DNA of 64,000 nt, from positions 248,001-312,000 of the forward strand of contig NZ_CP014213.1 of assembly GCF_003268005.1 (NCBI RefSeq), read 5' to 3'. The notes beneath the pieces are model-generated. The model ran no database searches. It saw nothing but the letters and a program-made list of their open reading frames with translations, and was not told the origin of the DNA. Made by a program: the position numbers and the translations under genes. The stretch is from Methanosphaera sp. BMS (GTDB lineage: Archaea; Methanobacteriota; Methanobacteria; Methanobacteriales; Methanobacteriaceae). Shown piece by piece: positions 33,205 through 42,709 of this stretch (its first letter is position 1; the number at the start of each line of letters is the position of its first letter).

Positions 33205-36200
33205 TTATTTTCTTCGACATATTGATTTGTTGTATTCACAATTGAAACATCTGCTGTCATCACTGCACATGATGAAATTTCCATCTAATATTTTATCAAC
33301 AGTATTGTTTATGGATTTTTCAACATCAGTAATGTTCAAATCAGTAATTGCTATAGGTATGGCTTGTGAATATTTAACGGAGTAAATCATGACTTCCTTG
33401 ATATTGTATTTGTCGTATTCGGGTAGTTTTCTTATTGCCATCGCATAAGTAAATAATTGTTTATGGTATCTGTCTGTTAATATTTGGCTATTTCTCTCAT
33501 TTGTGGTTTTAAAGTCGATAATTGTTATATCATCACTATTTTTATCTTTAACAATTAAATCTATTTTTCCTTCAAGATCATAATCATCATAGGTAATGGA
33601 AAATGGCACTTCTGAACCTATTATTTCATATTTGTCTTTGTTTTCATCCCAATAAGTGTATATTGATTGTTCTATCTCTTTAAATTCATCATTTTCATTG
33701 TTTTCTAGATTTTGATTAAATAACTTTACTTGTTCTATGATTTCTTTAATTTCTTCATTGCTTGTTACTTGTCCTTGTCCCTCTTTTTGATATCTGATTT
33801 GTTTTTGATGTATAAGGTTAAGTATTGTGTGGGCCACTTGTCCAAATGTCAATGCTTTATTTTTTGAATTTTTAAATTGGTAATTATATCTAAGATTATA
33901 TTCCTGTGCACAGTTATCATACTCTGATAAATGGGTATAACTAAGTTTTAATCGTTCTTTTTCAGGTTCTTTTTCTTTAGCCTGTGTTTCTACCAAGTCA
34001 TTATAATTATCTGTTATTTCTTGGTATCTGTCATCGTCTATTGTTGATTCCATTATTTTTGGTACATTTCCTTCGTTGTCTTTGATTGAAGATAATATCA
34101 GTATGTCCTCTGCTCTTGTCGTTGCAACATAGAATACTCTTTTTGCTTCCTTATTTTCTTCTTCGATTACATCATCTTCAGTAACTGTATCATTTTCTAT
34201 ATGGTACGCTTTTTGTTTATACTCAAGATATTCCAGTGGTGTGTAATATGTTGGACTACCATGGACGTAATTTTTTTCAGCTTCTACACAGATATCGGTA
34301 TGTTTGGGGAATTTATCTTCCATGATTGATCCGATTATTACTACAGGAAATTCCAGTCCTTTGGATTTATGCACGGTCATAATCTGTACTTTGTCAATAC
34401 TATCGGATTCGATTGTTGATGTGGCGTAGTTATCAAATTCCTGGAATATGAACCATAGCAATCCATTTATACTATACTTTGTAACTATTTCTTCATAATT
34501 TGATATTGTTTCTGTTATTTGTCCTAGGTTTCTGAGTATTCTTTCGTTGTCTTCTGTAGGATTTTCCAAACGGTTTTCTAGAATTCCGGAATATTGTAAT
34601 ATGTCATAATATATCTCTAGGATTGATGGTTTTTCATAGAATTCCGTATTTGCATCATATAATTTTTCTTTGATATTATATAAGTTTTCAAACAGGTCTA
34701 AATCATGTTTATTTGTTATGCCAAGTTCTTCTAAATCATTTCTTGTCTTGCTACTTAAATCGAATCTTTCAACTTTATTTAATACTTCCTCTACAATCTC
34801 ATCATCCCTATTGAACACACCTTTAAATGTTTTCAATCTACTTGTCTTGCCAGTTAATTCTTTATAGACTTCCTTTTCTGCTTCCAATATATTTTCCTGG
34901 TATCTTTCTTCGATATCTGCAAGTATTTGACAGGTTGTGTCATCCAAGTTTAATATGTCCTGAACTTGACTGAATGCACTTAAGTTTAACCAATCCTTTT
35001 CCCAACTGCTTAAGATAATCTTGTCACTATCTTCTTTCATGTACCATAATAGGATTATCATGGCTTTAACTTCTGGATTACTCATAAGTGATTCATTTTC
35101 AGATAAATTATATGGGATATTGCAGTTGTTGAATGTTTCAAGTATCTCATTTATTCCTTTACTATATTTTACAGATGACATTAGAAGTGCAACATCACTG
35201 TATTGTTTAATCTTATCGGATTGACGTAGATGAAGAATTATTTTTGCTATTTTTTCTGCTTGAGTTTTGTTATCATCATTTATTAAGTAATACACTCCTC
35301 CTTTATCTTCTCTATCGGGGATGAGATTTTTTTCAATTTCCCTATCATCACATATCAATTCTTCATTATACTCTACCACTTCCGGACATGACCTGAAATT
35401 AGTTGATAATTTTTTCACAGATGATTTGTGGGGATTGTTCTCTTTACTGATGTTATCTGCAAAGTCAGTGAAATATTTAGGTACACTGCCACGGAAAGCG
35501 TAAATACTCTGATCATCATCACCTACCACTGTAAAGCTATCCGAATATTTTGATAAAGCAGTAAATATGTTATTTTGTATAGGATCTATATCCTGATATT
35601 CATCTATCAATATATTTTTAAACCTGGAATTTTTAGCTATTGATTCATTATTCTTTAATATGTCCATTACTTTAACTTGTAAGTAATTAAAGTCATATGA
35701 TGTTTCTTGCTCTAATAAATTAATGTATTCGGGATATGCCTTTGCTATTGCCAGGTATCTTGCATTGTATTGACTTTCCCTAAGTTCTTCATCGTTTCTT
35801 ACTTCATCATATGGGTATTCAAAATCATCACCTTCACCACAACTGGCAATTAAATCCTTATATTCCTGTGATACTGGACGATTTTCTTGTATATATTCTA
35901 CAAGTTCCGGAGTTTTCACGTTGAATGTGGTGTATTCATTGAATTTGTCTACTACGGCATGTAAGTTTTTACCACTCATATGTGCTTCTCTTGTAAAACC
36001 TAAATTCTTTTTATGCTTGCGTAGAAACATTAATTTACGTTCATTGTTGTTTTCACTTTCCAGAAGATTAATATCACTGCAACCATTTTCACTCAAAAAA
36101 TTAATACAGAATGAGTGGATGGTATTTATAAACATCTTATTAACAGTGCCTTCGTCGATTTCATCATCTTTACTTAACCTTTGTCTTAATTGATCGGCAG

Positions 36201-36396
36201 CTTTTCTTGTGAATGTAATTACAAGTATGCTTTCTGGATTGACATTTTTTTCTCGTAGCAAATATTTGATTCTTTCTATTAATACGAAAGTTTTACCTGC
36301 ACCGGGACCTGCACTAATCAGCAAGGATTTTCCATCGTATTTTACGGCATCTTTCTGTTCATCATTTAACTTTTTTTTAGGTATAACTTCAGACAT
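33205..36396 (-). CDS. UvrD/PcrA-type superfamily 1 helicase fused to a Cas4/AddB-like nuclease
   Basis: The protein has 1063 residues. The helicase part has Walker A GPGAGKT (30-36), ILVITFTRKAADQLRQRL, Walker B LIDEYQDIDPIQ, VVGDDDQSIYAFRG, and late motifs VQIMTVHKSKGLEFPVVII and KRVFYVATTRAEDILIL. The C-terminal PD-(D/E)XK nuclease has FGQVAHTIL, GKIDLIVKDK and IIDFKTTNE. Four cysteines in the order C (in YDNCAQEY), C1050, C1053, C1060 fit the 4Fe-4S site of AddB/Cas4 nucleases. It likely processes DNA ends in repair or defence. I chose the ATG at 36396: a TATA box (CATATATAAAAC) and GTGAG lie just upstream; the frame extends 25 codons further into that promoter. No partner subunit is adjacent. 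Confidence 0.9.
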   Translation of the reverse strand: MSEVIPKKKLNDEQKDAVKYDGKSLLISAGPGAGKTFVLIERIKYLLREKNVNPESILVITFTRKAADQLRQRLSKDDEIDEGTVNKMFINTIHSFCINFLSENGCSDINLLESENNNERKLMFLRKHKKNLGFTREAHMSGKNLHAVVDKFNEYTTFNVKTPELVEYIQENRPVSQEYKDLIASCGEGDDFEYPYDEVRNDEELRESQYNARYLAIAKAYPEYINLLEQETSYDFNYLQVKVMDILKNNESIAKNSRFKNILIDEYQDIDPIQNNIFTALSKYSDSFTVVGDDDQSIYAFRGSVPKYFTDFADNISKENNPHKSSVKKLSTNFRSCPEVVEYNEELICDDREIEKNLIPDREDKGGVYYLINDDNKTQAEKIAKIILHLRQSDKIKQYSDVALLMSSVKYSKGINEILETFNNCNIPYNLSENESLMSNPEVKAMIILLWYMKEDSDKIILSSWEKDWLNLSAFSQVQDILNLDDTTCQILADIEERYQENILEAEKEVYKELTGKTSRLKTFKGVFNRDDEIVEEVLNKVERFDLSSKTRNDLEELGITNKHDLDLFENLYNIKEKLYDANTEFYEKPSILEIYYDILQYSGILENRLENPTEDNERILRNLGQITETISNYEEIVTKYSINGLLWFIFQEFDNYATSTIESDSIDKVQIMTVHKSKGLEFPVVIIGSIMEDKFPKHTDICVEAEKNYVHGSPTYYTPLEYLEYKQKAYHIENDTVTEDDVIEEENKEAKRVFYVATTRAEDILILSSIKDNEGNVPKIMESTIDDDRYQEITDNYNDLVETQAKEKEPEKERLKLSYTHLSEYDNCAQEYNLRYNYQFKNSKNKALTFGQVAHTILNLIHQKQIRYQKEGQGQVTSNEEIKEIIEQVKLFNQNLENNENDEFKEIEQSIYTYWDENKDKYEIIGSEVPFSITYDDYDLEGKIDLIVKDKNSDDITIIDFKTTNERNSQILTDRYHKQLFTYAMAIRKLPEYDKYNIKEVMIYSVKYSQAIPIAITDLNITDVEKSINNTVDKILDGNFIMCSDDSRCFNCEYNKSICRRK

Positions 36397-36904
36397 TGTA
36401 CTCACGTATATTAAAATAATTGTTTTATCTTTAGTTTTATATATGATGTTAACTTCGTATAAGTTTTTCATATTTTAATCCCTTGGATGTTTTGTTAAAT
36501 TTTTATTATCAACAATTATGGGTAATCTATCTATCAGATTCTACTTTTTATTATCTTATAATCATGATTAATATTTCACATAGTTTGGAGTACAACCATC
36601 AAAATTTCACGGTCTATTTATTATTTCATTATGTTACCGATATACATTTGAATATTGCACTTGTTACATGTACATTATTCTTTGATGATGGATAATATCT
36701 ATAAGAATTATTAGCATATAATTTCACATCTTGGATCATTTTGGAAATATTTTTTGAAGACAATATATTACATGTTATTGTTCTGTTGAGAAAACCCATA
36801 ATTTTTGAAAAAATCAAAGAGAAATAATATGCAGTATAATGGTCTACTAAAATAGGAAAATTAAGTAAAAATTTATTTAAACAATATTATTATATAAATT
36901 AAGT
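36397..36904. other. Intergenic region upstream of the helicase and of RNA copy 2
   Basis: It holds the helicase promoter (TATA-like sequence near 36440 on the minus strand). From about 36868 it holds the plus-strand promoter element AAAATTTATTTAAAC of the conserved RNA. Nothing else was recognised. Confidence 0.45.
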
Positions 36905-37037
36905 ATTACTCTATTTTTAATCCGTATTTAACGATGTAAGTAGGTACTTGCACTCGAAAAACTATATATTCTTTCTAAACTAATAGTATAAGTAGGTGAG
37001 AGAAGTATCCCACTTATAAAAAAAAATAAAAAATAGA
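36905..37037 (+). ncRNA. Conserved leader or small RNA, copy 2
   Basis: This is nearly identical to 9893-10029, including the promoter element ending at 36882 and the 22-nt spacing. The first hairpin (GTAAGT-AGGT-ACTTGC) is unchanged. The second is better paired here (ATAAGT ... ACTTAT). No ORF follows in the next 380 bp, so this copy behaves as an independent small RNA or an orphaned leader. Both copies are on the plus strand 27 kb apart. Confidence 0.6.
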
Positions 37038-37329
37038 AAATAGTTATTGATTTATTTTCAGATCTGTTATTGGTCTTTTTAGCACATCAAATCATTAAAC
37101 CCTTACTTTTTAATTTCTTTCTTTTATGATTAATTATTTTTATATGATTTAATGTAAATGTTAAAATTATTGGATAAATTTTATTATTATCTAATGAATT
37201 AAATACTATGTTTGATATAACTATCATTATTCAAAAGATATTATTAAAATGGTGTTGTTCAAAATCTGGTTGAAAGATTTTGAAGTCACAATATTAGTCA
37301 AAACATTACATATAATACAAAAAAATGTA

Positions 37330-37437
37330 CAATTGATTATGTTTTGTTTATTCTTATGTGTTTCTTGCTTAAATAAAGGTTTCCCTTCATAGTAGCACAA
37401 GCTAGCCCCAGGAACCCCCCGGTTAAAAGTTTTCATT
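37330..37437 (-). ncRNA. Probable reRNA (omega RNA) scaffold of the TnpB element
   Basis: TnpB guide RNAs start within or just after the 3' end of tnpB and extend over the element end. Here the stop codon region is followed by a GC-rich structured stretch: a run of G, then TTCCTGGGGCTAGCTTGTGC with hairpin TAGC-TTGT-GCTA, enclosed by GGTT and AACC (about 37375-37420). The exact right end and hence guide start cannot be fixed without another copy. Confidence 0.45.
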
Positions 37438-38538
37438 ATATATTCTTAATCCTTCCTCTTTGATATTCAAGGCCGCATTATAATCCCTGTCATGTACGGT
37501 TTTACATTTAGGACAAGTCCAAGTTCTATCATTTAATGTCAACTCTTTATTTTCATAGTGACAATTATGACATAATTTTGAACTGGGATACCATGCATCT
37601 ATTCGGATTAATGTTCTACCATATCTATCTGCTTTGTATTGTAATTTGTTAAATAAGCTATTCCAACTTTTTGTTTGTATCTGTCTTGCAAGATTATGAT
37701 TTTTCATCATACCTTCAATGTTTAATGATTCAATTACAATTACTTGGTTTTCTCTAATTAATCTGGTGGATAATTTATCGTATTCATCATTTATTATATT
37801 ATGTATTCTTTTATATGTTTTACTTATTTTTATTTTGGTTTTTTTGTAGTTATTACTATCCTTTTTTTGTCTGGATAATTTCTTTTGTAAGAAAATGATA
37901 TGATTTTGTAGTTTTATAATCCGTGGCGACTGATTAAATACTGTATTATCACTCATAACAACAGTGTTCTTTATTCCCACATCTAATCCAATAACATTTT
38001 CACTGGCAGGTAACCTTTCTACAGTCACATCAGTATATACTACAGATACATAATAATTACCTGTATGTTCTCGTGTAATGGTTGCTGATAAAATCCTGCC
38101 TTCCGGATGTAGTTTATTTTTAGCTTTCACCCATCCAACTTTAGGTAAACGAATCTCATCCCCATAAAAACGAATAGTATTCCCATTATTGACACTAGTA
38201 TAACTTTTTTTATCATCTTTCTTACTCTTATAATGTGGAAATCCACCCCGTTTATCAAAAAACGCTTTGAAAGCTTCATCCAAATATTTAACTTCACGTT
38301 GCAACGCAGTAGAATCCACATCCCTAAGATAAGTATAATGAGTTTTATATTCCGATAAAACACGACAACACTCAACATAGCCATAATCAATACCCAACTG
38401 ATCATACATAAAGATACGACCATCCAAGAAATAATTCCAAACCTTACGACAACATCCAAAAGTCTGATTAATCAAAACTTCCTGACTATCAGAAGGATAC
38501 AAACGATAAACCACACCCATCATCAAAAAACAATCCAC
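37423..38538 (-). CDS. tnpB: TnpB (IS200/IS605 OrfB), RNA-guided nuclease, intact
   Basis: The protein has 371 residues. The RuvC catalytic triad is complete: D186 (GLDVGIKN), E270 (VIESLNIEGM) and D352 (HDRDYNAALNI). The zinc finger C323-x2-C326 ... C342-x2-C345 is intact. TnpB proteins are RNA-guided DNA endonucleases that keep the element at its site. No tnpA (Y1 transposase) is adjacent, so this is an IS1341-type element that needs help to move. Start is uncertain: a GTG at 38538 directly abuts GGGAG, and ATG codons five and six codons later are alternatives. A TATA box (ACATTTATATACTAG) lies about 60 bp upstream. Confidence 0.9.
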   Translation of the reverse strand: MDCFLMMGVVYRLYPSDSQEVLINQTFGCCRKVWNYFLDGRIFMYDQLGIDYGYVECCRVLSEYKTHYTYLRDVDSTALQREVKYLDEAFKAFFDKRGGFPHYKSKKDDKKSYTSVNNGNTIRFYGDEIRLPKVGWVKAKNKLHPEGRILSATITREHTGNYYVSVVYTDVTVERLPASENVIGLDVGIKNTVVMSDNTVFNQSPRIIKLQNHIIFLQKKLSRQKKDSNNYKKTKIKISKTYKRIHNIINDEYDKLSTRLIRENQVIVIESLNIEGMMKNHNLARQIQTKSWNSLFNKLQYKADRYGRTLIRIDAWYPSSKLCHNCHYENKELTLNDRTWTCPKCKTVHDRDYNAALNIKEEGLRIYNENF

Positions 38539-38877
38539 ACTCCCTACATCATAAACACAACATCCAACAATAATTGAACGTTACGATAAATATATCATAA
38601 CTAGTATATAAATGTTTCGATAAAACACGAAAAAACTAAAAAATAATACATAAAATAACATAAAAAATATAAACAATTCCAAAAAAAATATAACAAAAAA
38701 TAATAAATATAAACAATCCTAAAAAAAATATTATACAAAAAAATATACATACATTACATGAGACAAATATAAACATATTTTTTTATAAAGAAATATCTTT
38801 TTCAACCACATTTTCAACAGCCACTTAAAATAAAATTTTTTAATAATTTATAAATGATTAGGAGTCAAAAGAATAAA
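38539..38877. other. AT-rich intergenic region with a short direct repeat
   Basis: It holds the tnpB promoter at its left end and the leader of the next ALP at its right end. A stretch ATAAACAATTCC/TAAAAAAAATAT-type sequence is repeated at about 38667 and 38705 with a 38-bp period. Confidence 0.4.
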
Positions 38878-38906
38878 ATGTTAAATAAGAATGTATTCTA
38901 TTTGTA

Positions 38907-41180
38907 TTGGCTATTATTTTCTTGATTATTAGCGTATCTGCAGTATCAGCTGCAGGTGCATCCGTTGATGATGTAACATCATCTTCGGATATTTCACAAA
39001 ATGCTGGGGGAGATTCTCTTAACACTCAAACGATTGTTAAAGATGAATCCAATTTGAAAACAGCAGGTGTGTCTGATAATTTTGAAAGTGATGTCAATGC
39101 AAATGATAAAATAGTAAAAGATGAGCAGAACATTAAAACTGCTCCAAAAACAATAGTAATTACTAATAGTACAATTGACAGCTATTTCGATTACAGTGAA
39201 GACAGTCTTGGTTTAAAAAGCGGTGTTTCTGCCGGTGATACATTGGATTTCCTGGGTAATATTGACCGGCCTGGTAAAACCCTTGTAATTGATAAGCCGG
39301 TGAATATAACAGCTTCCAAAGCTAACAGTCGTATTTATTTAAATACAACTGCTCAATCCATGTTTGGGGATGATGATATTCCATGTTTCATGGTTACCAA
39401 AGGTGGATCATACTCAAATATCAGTGGTATATTCCTTTACAATACACAGCTTTATGTTAAAAATGCAAATCATATAAAAATAAACAATATTTCTACACAA
39501 GTACAAAATCAGAGAGTAGGTAGTGGTGTGGGTCAAACTTCAATCAGGGACAACTCATCATATATTATAGTTGAAAACTCCACGTTCACAACCGAAAACA
39601 ATGGTGGAAGTAGTAATTTTGTATTGGCATGGGCAAGTCACTGTACTATCCGAAACAATGTTGTAAGAGGTATTGGAGAGGTGGGTAATTTAATATACCT
39701 GACAACATATAACGTTGAGGGTGTAAATGAAAATATAACATCATCAAATACATTAAATTCCCACAATTTAATAGACAACAATACAATATATGGACCAGCA
39801 AACCCATCTTCCATACGTTGGGGAATTGTAATCTGTGGTAAGGAGAATATTGTATCAAACAATAAAATCTACTACAACGGTACAGGTATTACACAACAGT
39901 ATATGGCAGATGGAAGACCACAAAGTATTGACACAACAATCATAAACAATGAATTATATGGTTGTAAGTTATATTGTCCTGAAGGCGGAATAGTATATAA
40001 CAACACAGTTCAAGGTGAGTTAGTACCTGCAGCTAATGCTCAGATATACAATAATACAGCAAATTCCCTTACTTTATCATCCAATATGACATTTGCAAAC
40101 AATACAATTAACGGTAATGTAACAATACCACCAAATACAAAGAACATAACATTGTCAAATTGTACAATAAACGGTAATGTATCCGTAAAAACGGGTGATT
40201 CTTCAAGCTCTATTCCTGCAAACATTACCCTGGAAAACTTACAAATCAATGGTGCAATCACTCTAACCAGTAAAGAAGGTGCAGTAGATACATTAACAGT
40301 TAAAAACAATAACATCACCGATGGAATATACTTATCCAGTAAAAGAAACAATCAAATAAAAAACGTGCTAATAGAAAACAATAACATCACTAGCAATGCT
40401 GATTATGCTCTTATAATTAATAAAACAGTAACAAATGTGACTATACAGTATAATTATTTAAGATCAGCTAATGGTGAGGGTATTAATGCTATATCCATAA
40501 CATCCACGGATACAGATTCAATTATCATTAGAGATAACCCTTCTTCTCTATCAGATAACAATGTGAATATTCAATTAAGTGATACTGAATTAATTCCGGG
40601 GAAAACTACTGTGTTTACCGTGCAATTGTTTGATAATAAATTTAATAAGATAAATGTTGGAAAAGTGGTATTTAAAATCAATGGTAAAACAGTTAAAGAT
40701 GCCAATGGTAAAGTTATCTATGCAAAAGTAGTTAATGGAACAGCAAGTGTTGCTTATGATGTTCCAAAAACTTTTGTAGATAAAAATGTAACTATCCTTG
40801 TTAAATATGTGGGATCTTCCAAATATAATTCTACACAAATCGAAAAAACTGTTTATATTGATAAAAAAGAAGTGAAATTGAATGTTGAGATTAATGATAA
40901 TGTTCAAGAAACTTCAGTAATATCCTTAAAAGCAACTATTGAAAGTCTTGACAATTATACTGTTAATGAAGGTATAATAATATTTAAAATAGATGGTAAA
41001 ACAGTTAAAGATGCCAATGGTAAAGTTATCTATGTAAAAATAGTTAATGGAGTGGCATCAATTGAAAATTATGATATATCTTCATTAAAAATAGGTACTC
41101 ATGAAATTTATGCAATATATAATTCAATGTTATATGGAAAAATAGAATCCACTGCAACAAGTTTCAATGTAACAATTTAA
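38907..41180 (+). CDS. Adhesin-like beta-helix protein with frameshift at the signal peptide
   Basis: The frame gives 757 residues: signal peptide hydrophobic core (AIIFLIISVSAVSA), Asp/Ser/Asn spacer, a NosD-like beta-helix region (about 70-560), and two Ig-like domains with the near-identical phrase FKINGKTVKDANGKVIY (about 570-757). The natural start should be the ATG at 38878 (MLNKNVF), which follows AGGAG, but that frame ends after 15 codons. Adding one base near 38900 would join it to the long frame and give a perfect signal peptide. From the TTG at 38907 the charged N-region is missing and no SD is near. Either a recent null mutation, a phase-variable state or a sequence error. No C-terminal anchor. 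Confidence 0.8.
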   Translation: MAIIFLIISVSAVSAAGASVDDVTSSSDISQNAGGDSLNTQTIVKDESNLKTAGVSDNFESDVNANDKIVKDEQNIKTAPKTIVITNSTIDSYFDYSEDSLGLKSGVSAGDTLDFLGNIDRPGKTLVIDKPVNITASKANSRIYLNTTAQSMFGDDDIPCFMVTKGGSYSNISGIFLYNTQLYVKNANHIKINNISTQVQNQRVGSGVGQTSIRDNSSYIIVENSTFTTENNGGSSNFVLAWASHCTIRNNVVRGIGEVGNLIYLTTYNVEGVNENITSSNTLNSHNLIDNNTIYGPANPSSIRWGIVICGKENIVSNNKIYYNGTGITQQYMADGRPQSIDTTIINNELYGCKLYCPEGGIVYNNTVQGELVPAANAQIYNNTANSLTLSSNMTFANNTINGNVTIPPNTKNITLSNCTINGNVSVKTGDSSSSIPANITLENLQINGAITLTSKEGAVDTLTVKNNNITDGIYLSSKRNNQIKNVLIENNNITSNADYALIINKTVTNVTIQYNYLRSANGEGINAISITSTDTDSIIIRDNPSSLSDNNVNIQLSDTELIPGKTTVFTVQLFDNKFNKINVGKVVFKINGKTVKDANGKVIYAKVVNGTASVAYDVPKTFVDKNVTILVKYVGSSKYNSTQIEKTVYIDKKEVKLNVEINDNVQETSVISLKATIESLDNYTVNEGIIIFKIDGKTVKDANGKVIYVKIVNGVASIENYDISSLKIGTHEIYAIYNSMLYGKIESTATSFNVTI

Positions 41181-41190
41181 TAAAATTACC

Positions 41191-41207
41191 TTTTTTTTTA
41201 TTTTTTT
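41191..41207 (+). terminator. T-tract terminator of the 38907 gene
   Basis: Two T runs of nine and seven bases follow the stop codon by about ten bases. Confidence 0.5.
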
Positions 41208-41317
41208 AAATAAAATCCTACACTATATTCTCTTATTTTAATCCTAATTACTTATGTAAATTTAGATATATAATTGAAAAAGGGATAAAGTAATGTTTTT
41301 TAAAAAAAATAAGGGGT

Positions 41318-41755
41318 TTATTTCATTTTATGATCAACATTATCTCCATGATAATCATAATAATGACCATTTTTATAAGTTACGGCACGTTTGTATTTAC
41401 CATTCATCACAACCCAATTTCCACTATCATCTGGTGGTGCTAAAGTATTTCCTTTTGAATCTAATATGGAACTTCCTTCACCTGATGCCCGTGAAGATTG
41501 TTTGCTAGTTGATGATTTTTTAGTAGAACTTTGTATTGGTTTTTGACTATTTTTACTATCATTAATAGATGAATTATTGCTATCATTTTGGGTGCTATTG
41601 GTATTGTTTACACTTATGTTTTCCACGGATGTATTATTAGATTTGTTTTCTACATTTTTATTGAAATAATTACTTCCCATTATAAAAATCGTTAATAATA
41701 GAAGTATGACTATAATTATTATTGTTATCATCCTTTTATTTCTTATATAAATCAC
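41318..41755 (-). CDS. Membrane-anchored small surface protein
   Basis: The protein has about 145 residues. An N-terminal helix (MITIIIIVILLLLTIFIMGS) is followed by an Asn/Ser-rich stalk with many N-x-S/T sites and a basic Ser/Lys stretch. A C-terminal 45-residue end (DSGNWVVMNGKYKRAVTYKN) follows. The layout is like the 29904 and 54614 proteins, but without their middle domain. The GTG at 41755 lies one codon past the stop of the upstream gene (gap of three bases), so translation is probably coupled; the ATG nine codons in lacks a well-spaced SD. Function unknown. Confidence 0.65.
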   Translation of the reverse strand: MIYIRNKRMITIIIIVILLLLTIFIMGSNYFNKNVENKSNNTSVENISVNNTNSTQNDSNNSSINDSKNSQKPIQSSTKKSSTSKQSSRASGEGSSILDSKGNTLAPPDDSGNWVVMNGKYKRAVTYKNGHYYDYHGDNVDHKMK

Positions 41756-41758
41756 CTT

Positions 41759-42574
41759 TTAGTATGTCACATTTTTTGAATAGACTATTTGATCATGTTT
41801 TAAATCTTTAACTACTATTTCTGCTTTTATAGGCATTTTTGCATCCTTTTGACCATAATAATGTGAATCTAGTTGATATGTCTGGTTTTTCTTGATTTCA
41901 CTTTTAATTCCGCTATCATAAGTTTCACTTATTTGAGTTCCAAGTTCATCATACCAATATGTTTTAACGGAAACACTATCAAATGTCTCGGAAGAAGTTA
42001 ATTTACCGGTTATATTGACTTGGGGGTATCCATATTCTGATGTAGTTACAGCATTCAAATCAGTTATATTTATAGCATTAGCCCGGTCATTTACTTCCAT
42101 GTCCGATACAACAGTAATGGATAAAGATAACAATATTATCAATATTAATGAGACAATTGGAATAAGTTTTAAGTTCTTTTCAGGAACTTTTTTTATTTCT
42201 TTAGGTTCATCTCCAAAAAAATGACTATCTGAGTCTATCAAATTTGTATTATCCGATTTATCTTTCTCATAATAAGCTAAAATTAACGCTAAAGCAAAGA
42301 AAACAAATGGGTAAATCCCTGTATAATGGCCCAATATCAATCCTATAATGGCAATAATATATAATGCAAGAGTAATTTTATAATCCTTATTAAATAGAAT
42401 AATTCCTAATACTGCTATCAAACTAGCGACTATTATTGCAATTATTTTTAAGAGGTAACTATTTGTAATTTGATTAAAACTTAATGAGATGATTATTGAT
42501 CGGAATATAAATATAATACCTATGATTATTGCAAGATAATTTAAATTATATCTTTTAAAATCGCTGACTTCCAT
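41759..42574 (-). CDS. Multi-span membrane protein with extracellular FxLYD-like domain
   Basis: The protein has about 271 residues. Four hydrophobic segments in the first 120 residues are followed by a charged loop, a fifth helix (LIPIVSLILIILLSLSITVV), and a C-terminal beta domain. That domain (YPQVNITGKLTSSETFDSVS ... YWYDELGTQISETYDSGIKS) looks like the FxLYD type seen in archaeal and bacterial surface proteins. I chose the ATG at 42574 for its strong SD (AGGAGG) seven bases upstream; the frame runs 15 codons further without support. It forms an operon with the 41318 gene. Function is unknown. Confidence 0.75.
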   Translation of the reverse strand: MEVSDFKRYNLNYLAIIIGIIFIFRSIIISLSFNQITNSYLLKIIAIIVASLIAVLGIILFNKDYKITLALYIIAIIGLILGHYTGIYPFVFFALALILAYYEKDKSDNTNLIDSDSHFFGDEPKEIKKVPEKNLKLIPIVSLILIILLSLSITVVSDMEVNDRANAINITDLNAVTTSEYGYPQVNITGKLTSSETFDSVSVKTYWYDELGTQISETYDSGIKSEIKKNQTYQLDSHYYGQKDAKMPIKAEIVVKDLKHDQIVYSKNVTY

Positions 42575-42709
42575 ATTAAACCTCCTAATTTTTTTTAATA
42601 TAATTATAGTATATAACATTTTGAATATAAATAATTAATCTTAAAATAGATGAAGCAAAATAAATAACCAATAAATAAGTTGTCTTTAAAAAAAGTTATA
42701 TGATGAAGA

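Noticed and set aside
36397-36471. 25-codon N-terminal extension of the helicase
   Set aside because: It runs through a TATA box and the region before a better-placed start at 36396.
37227-37436. 69-codon minus-strand ORF after tnpB
   Set aside because: It covers the structured element end and probable reRNA; the Cys-rich peptide has no start signal.
37375-37440. tRNA gene
   Set aside because: The GC-rich hairpins after tnpB lack a T-arm consensus and acceptor pairing; no tRNA cloverleaf was found here or elsewhere in the window.
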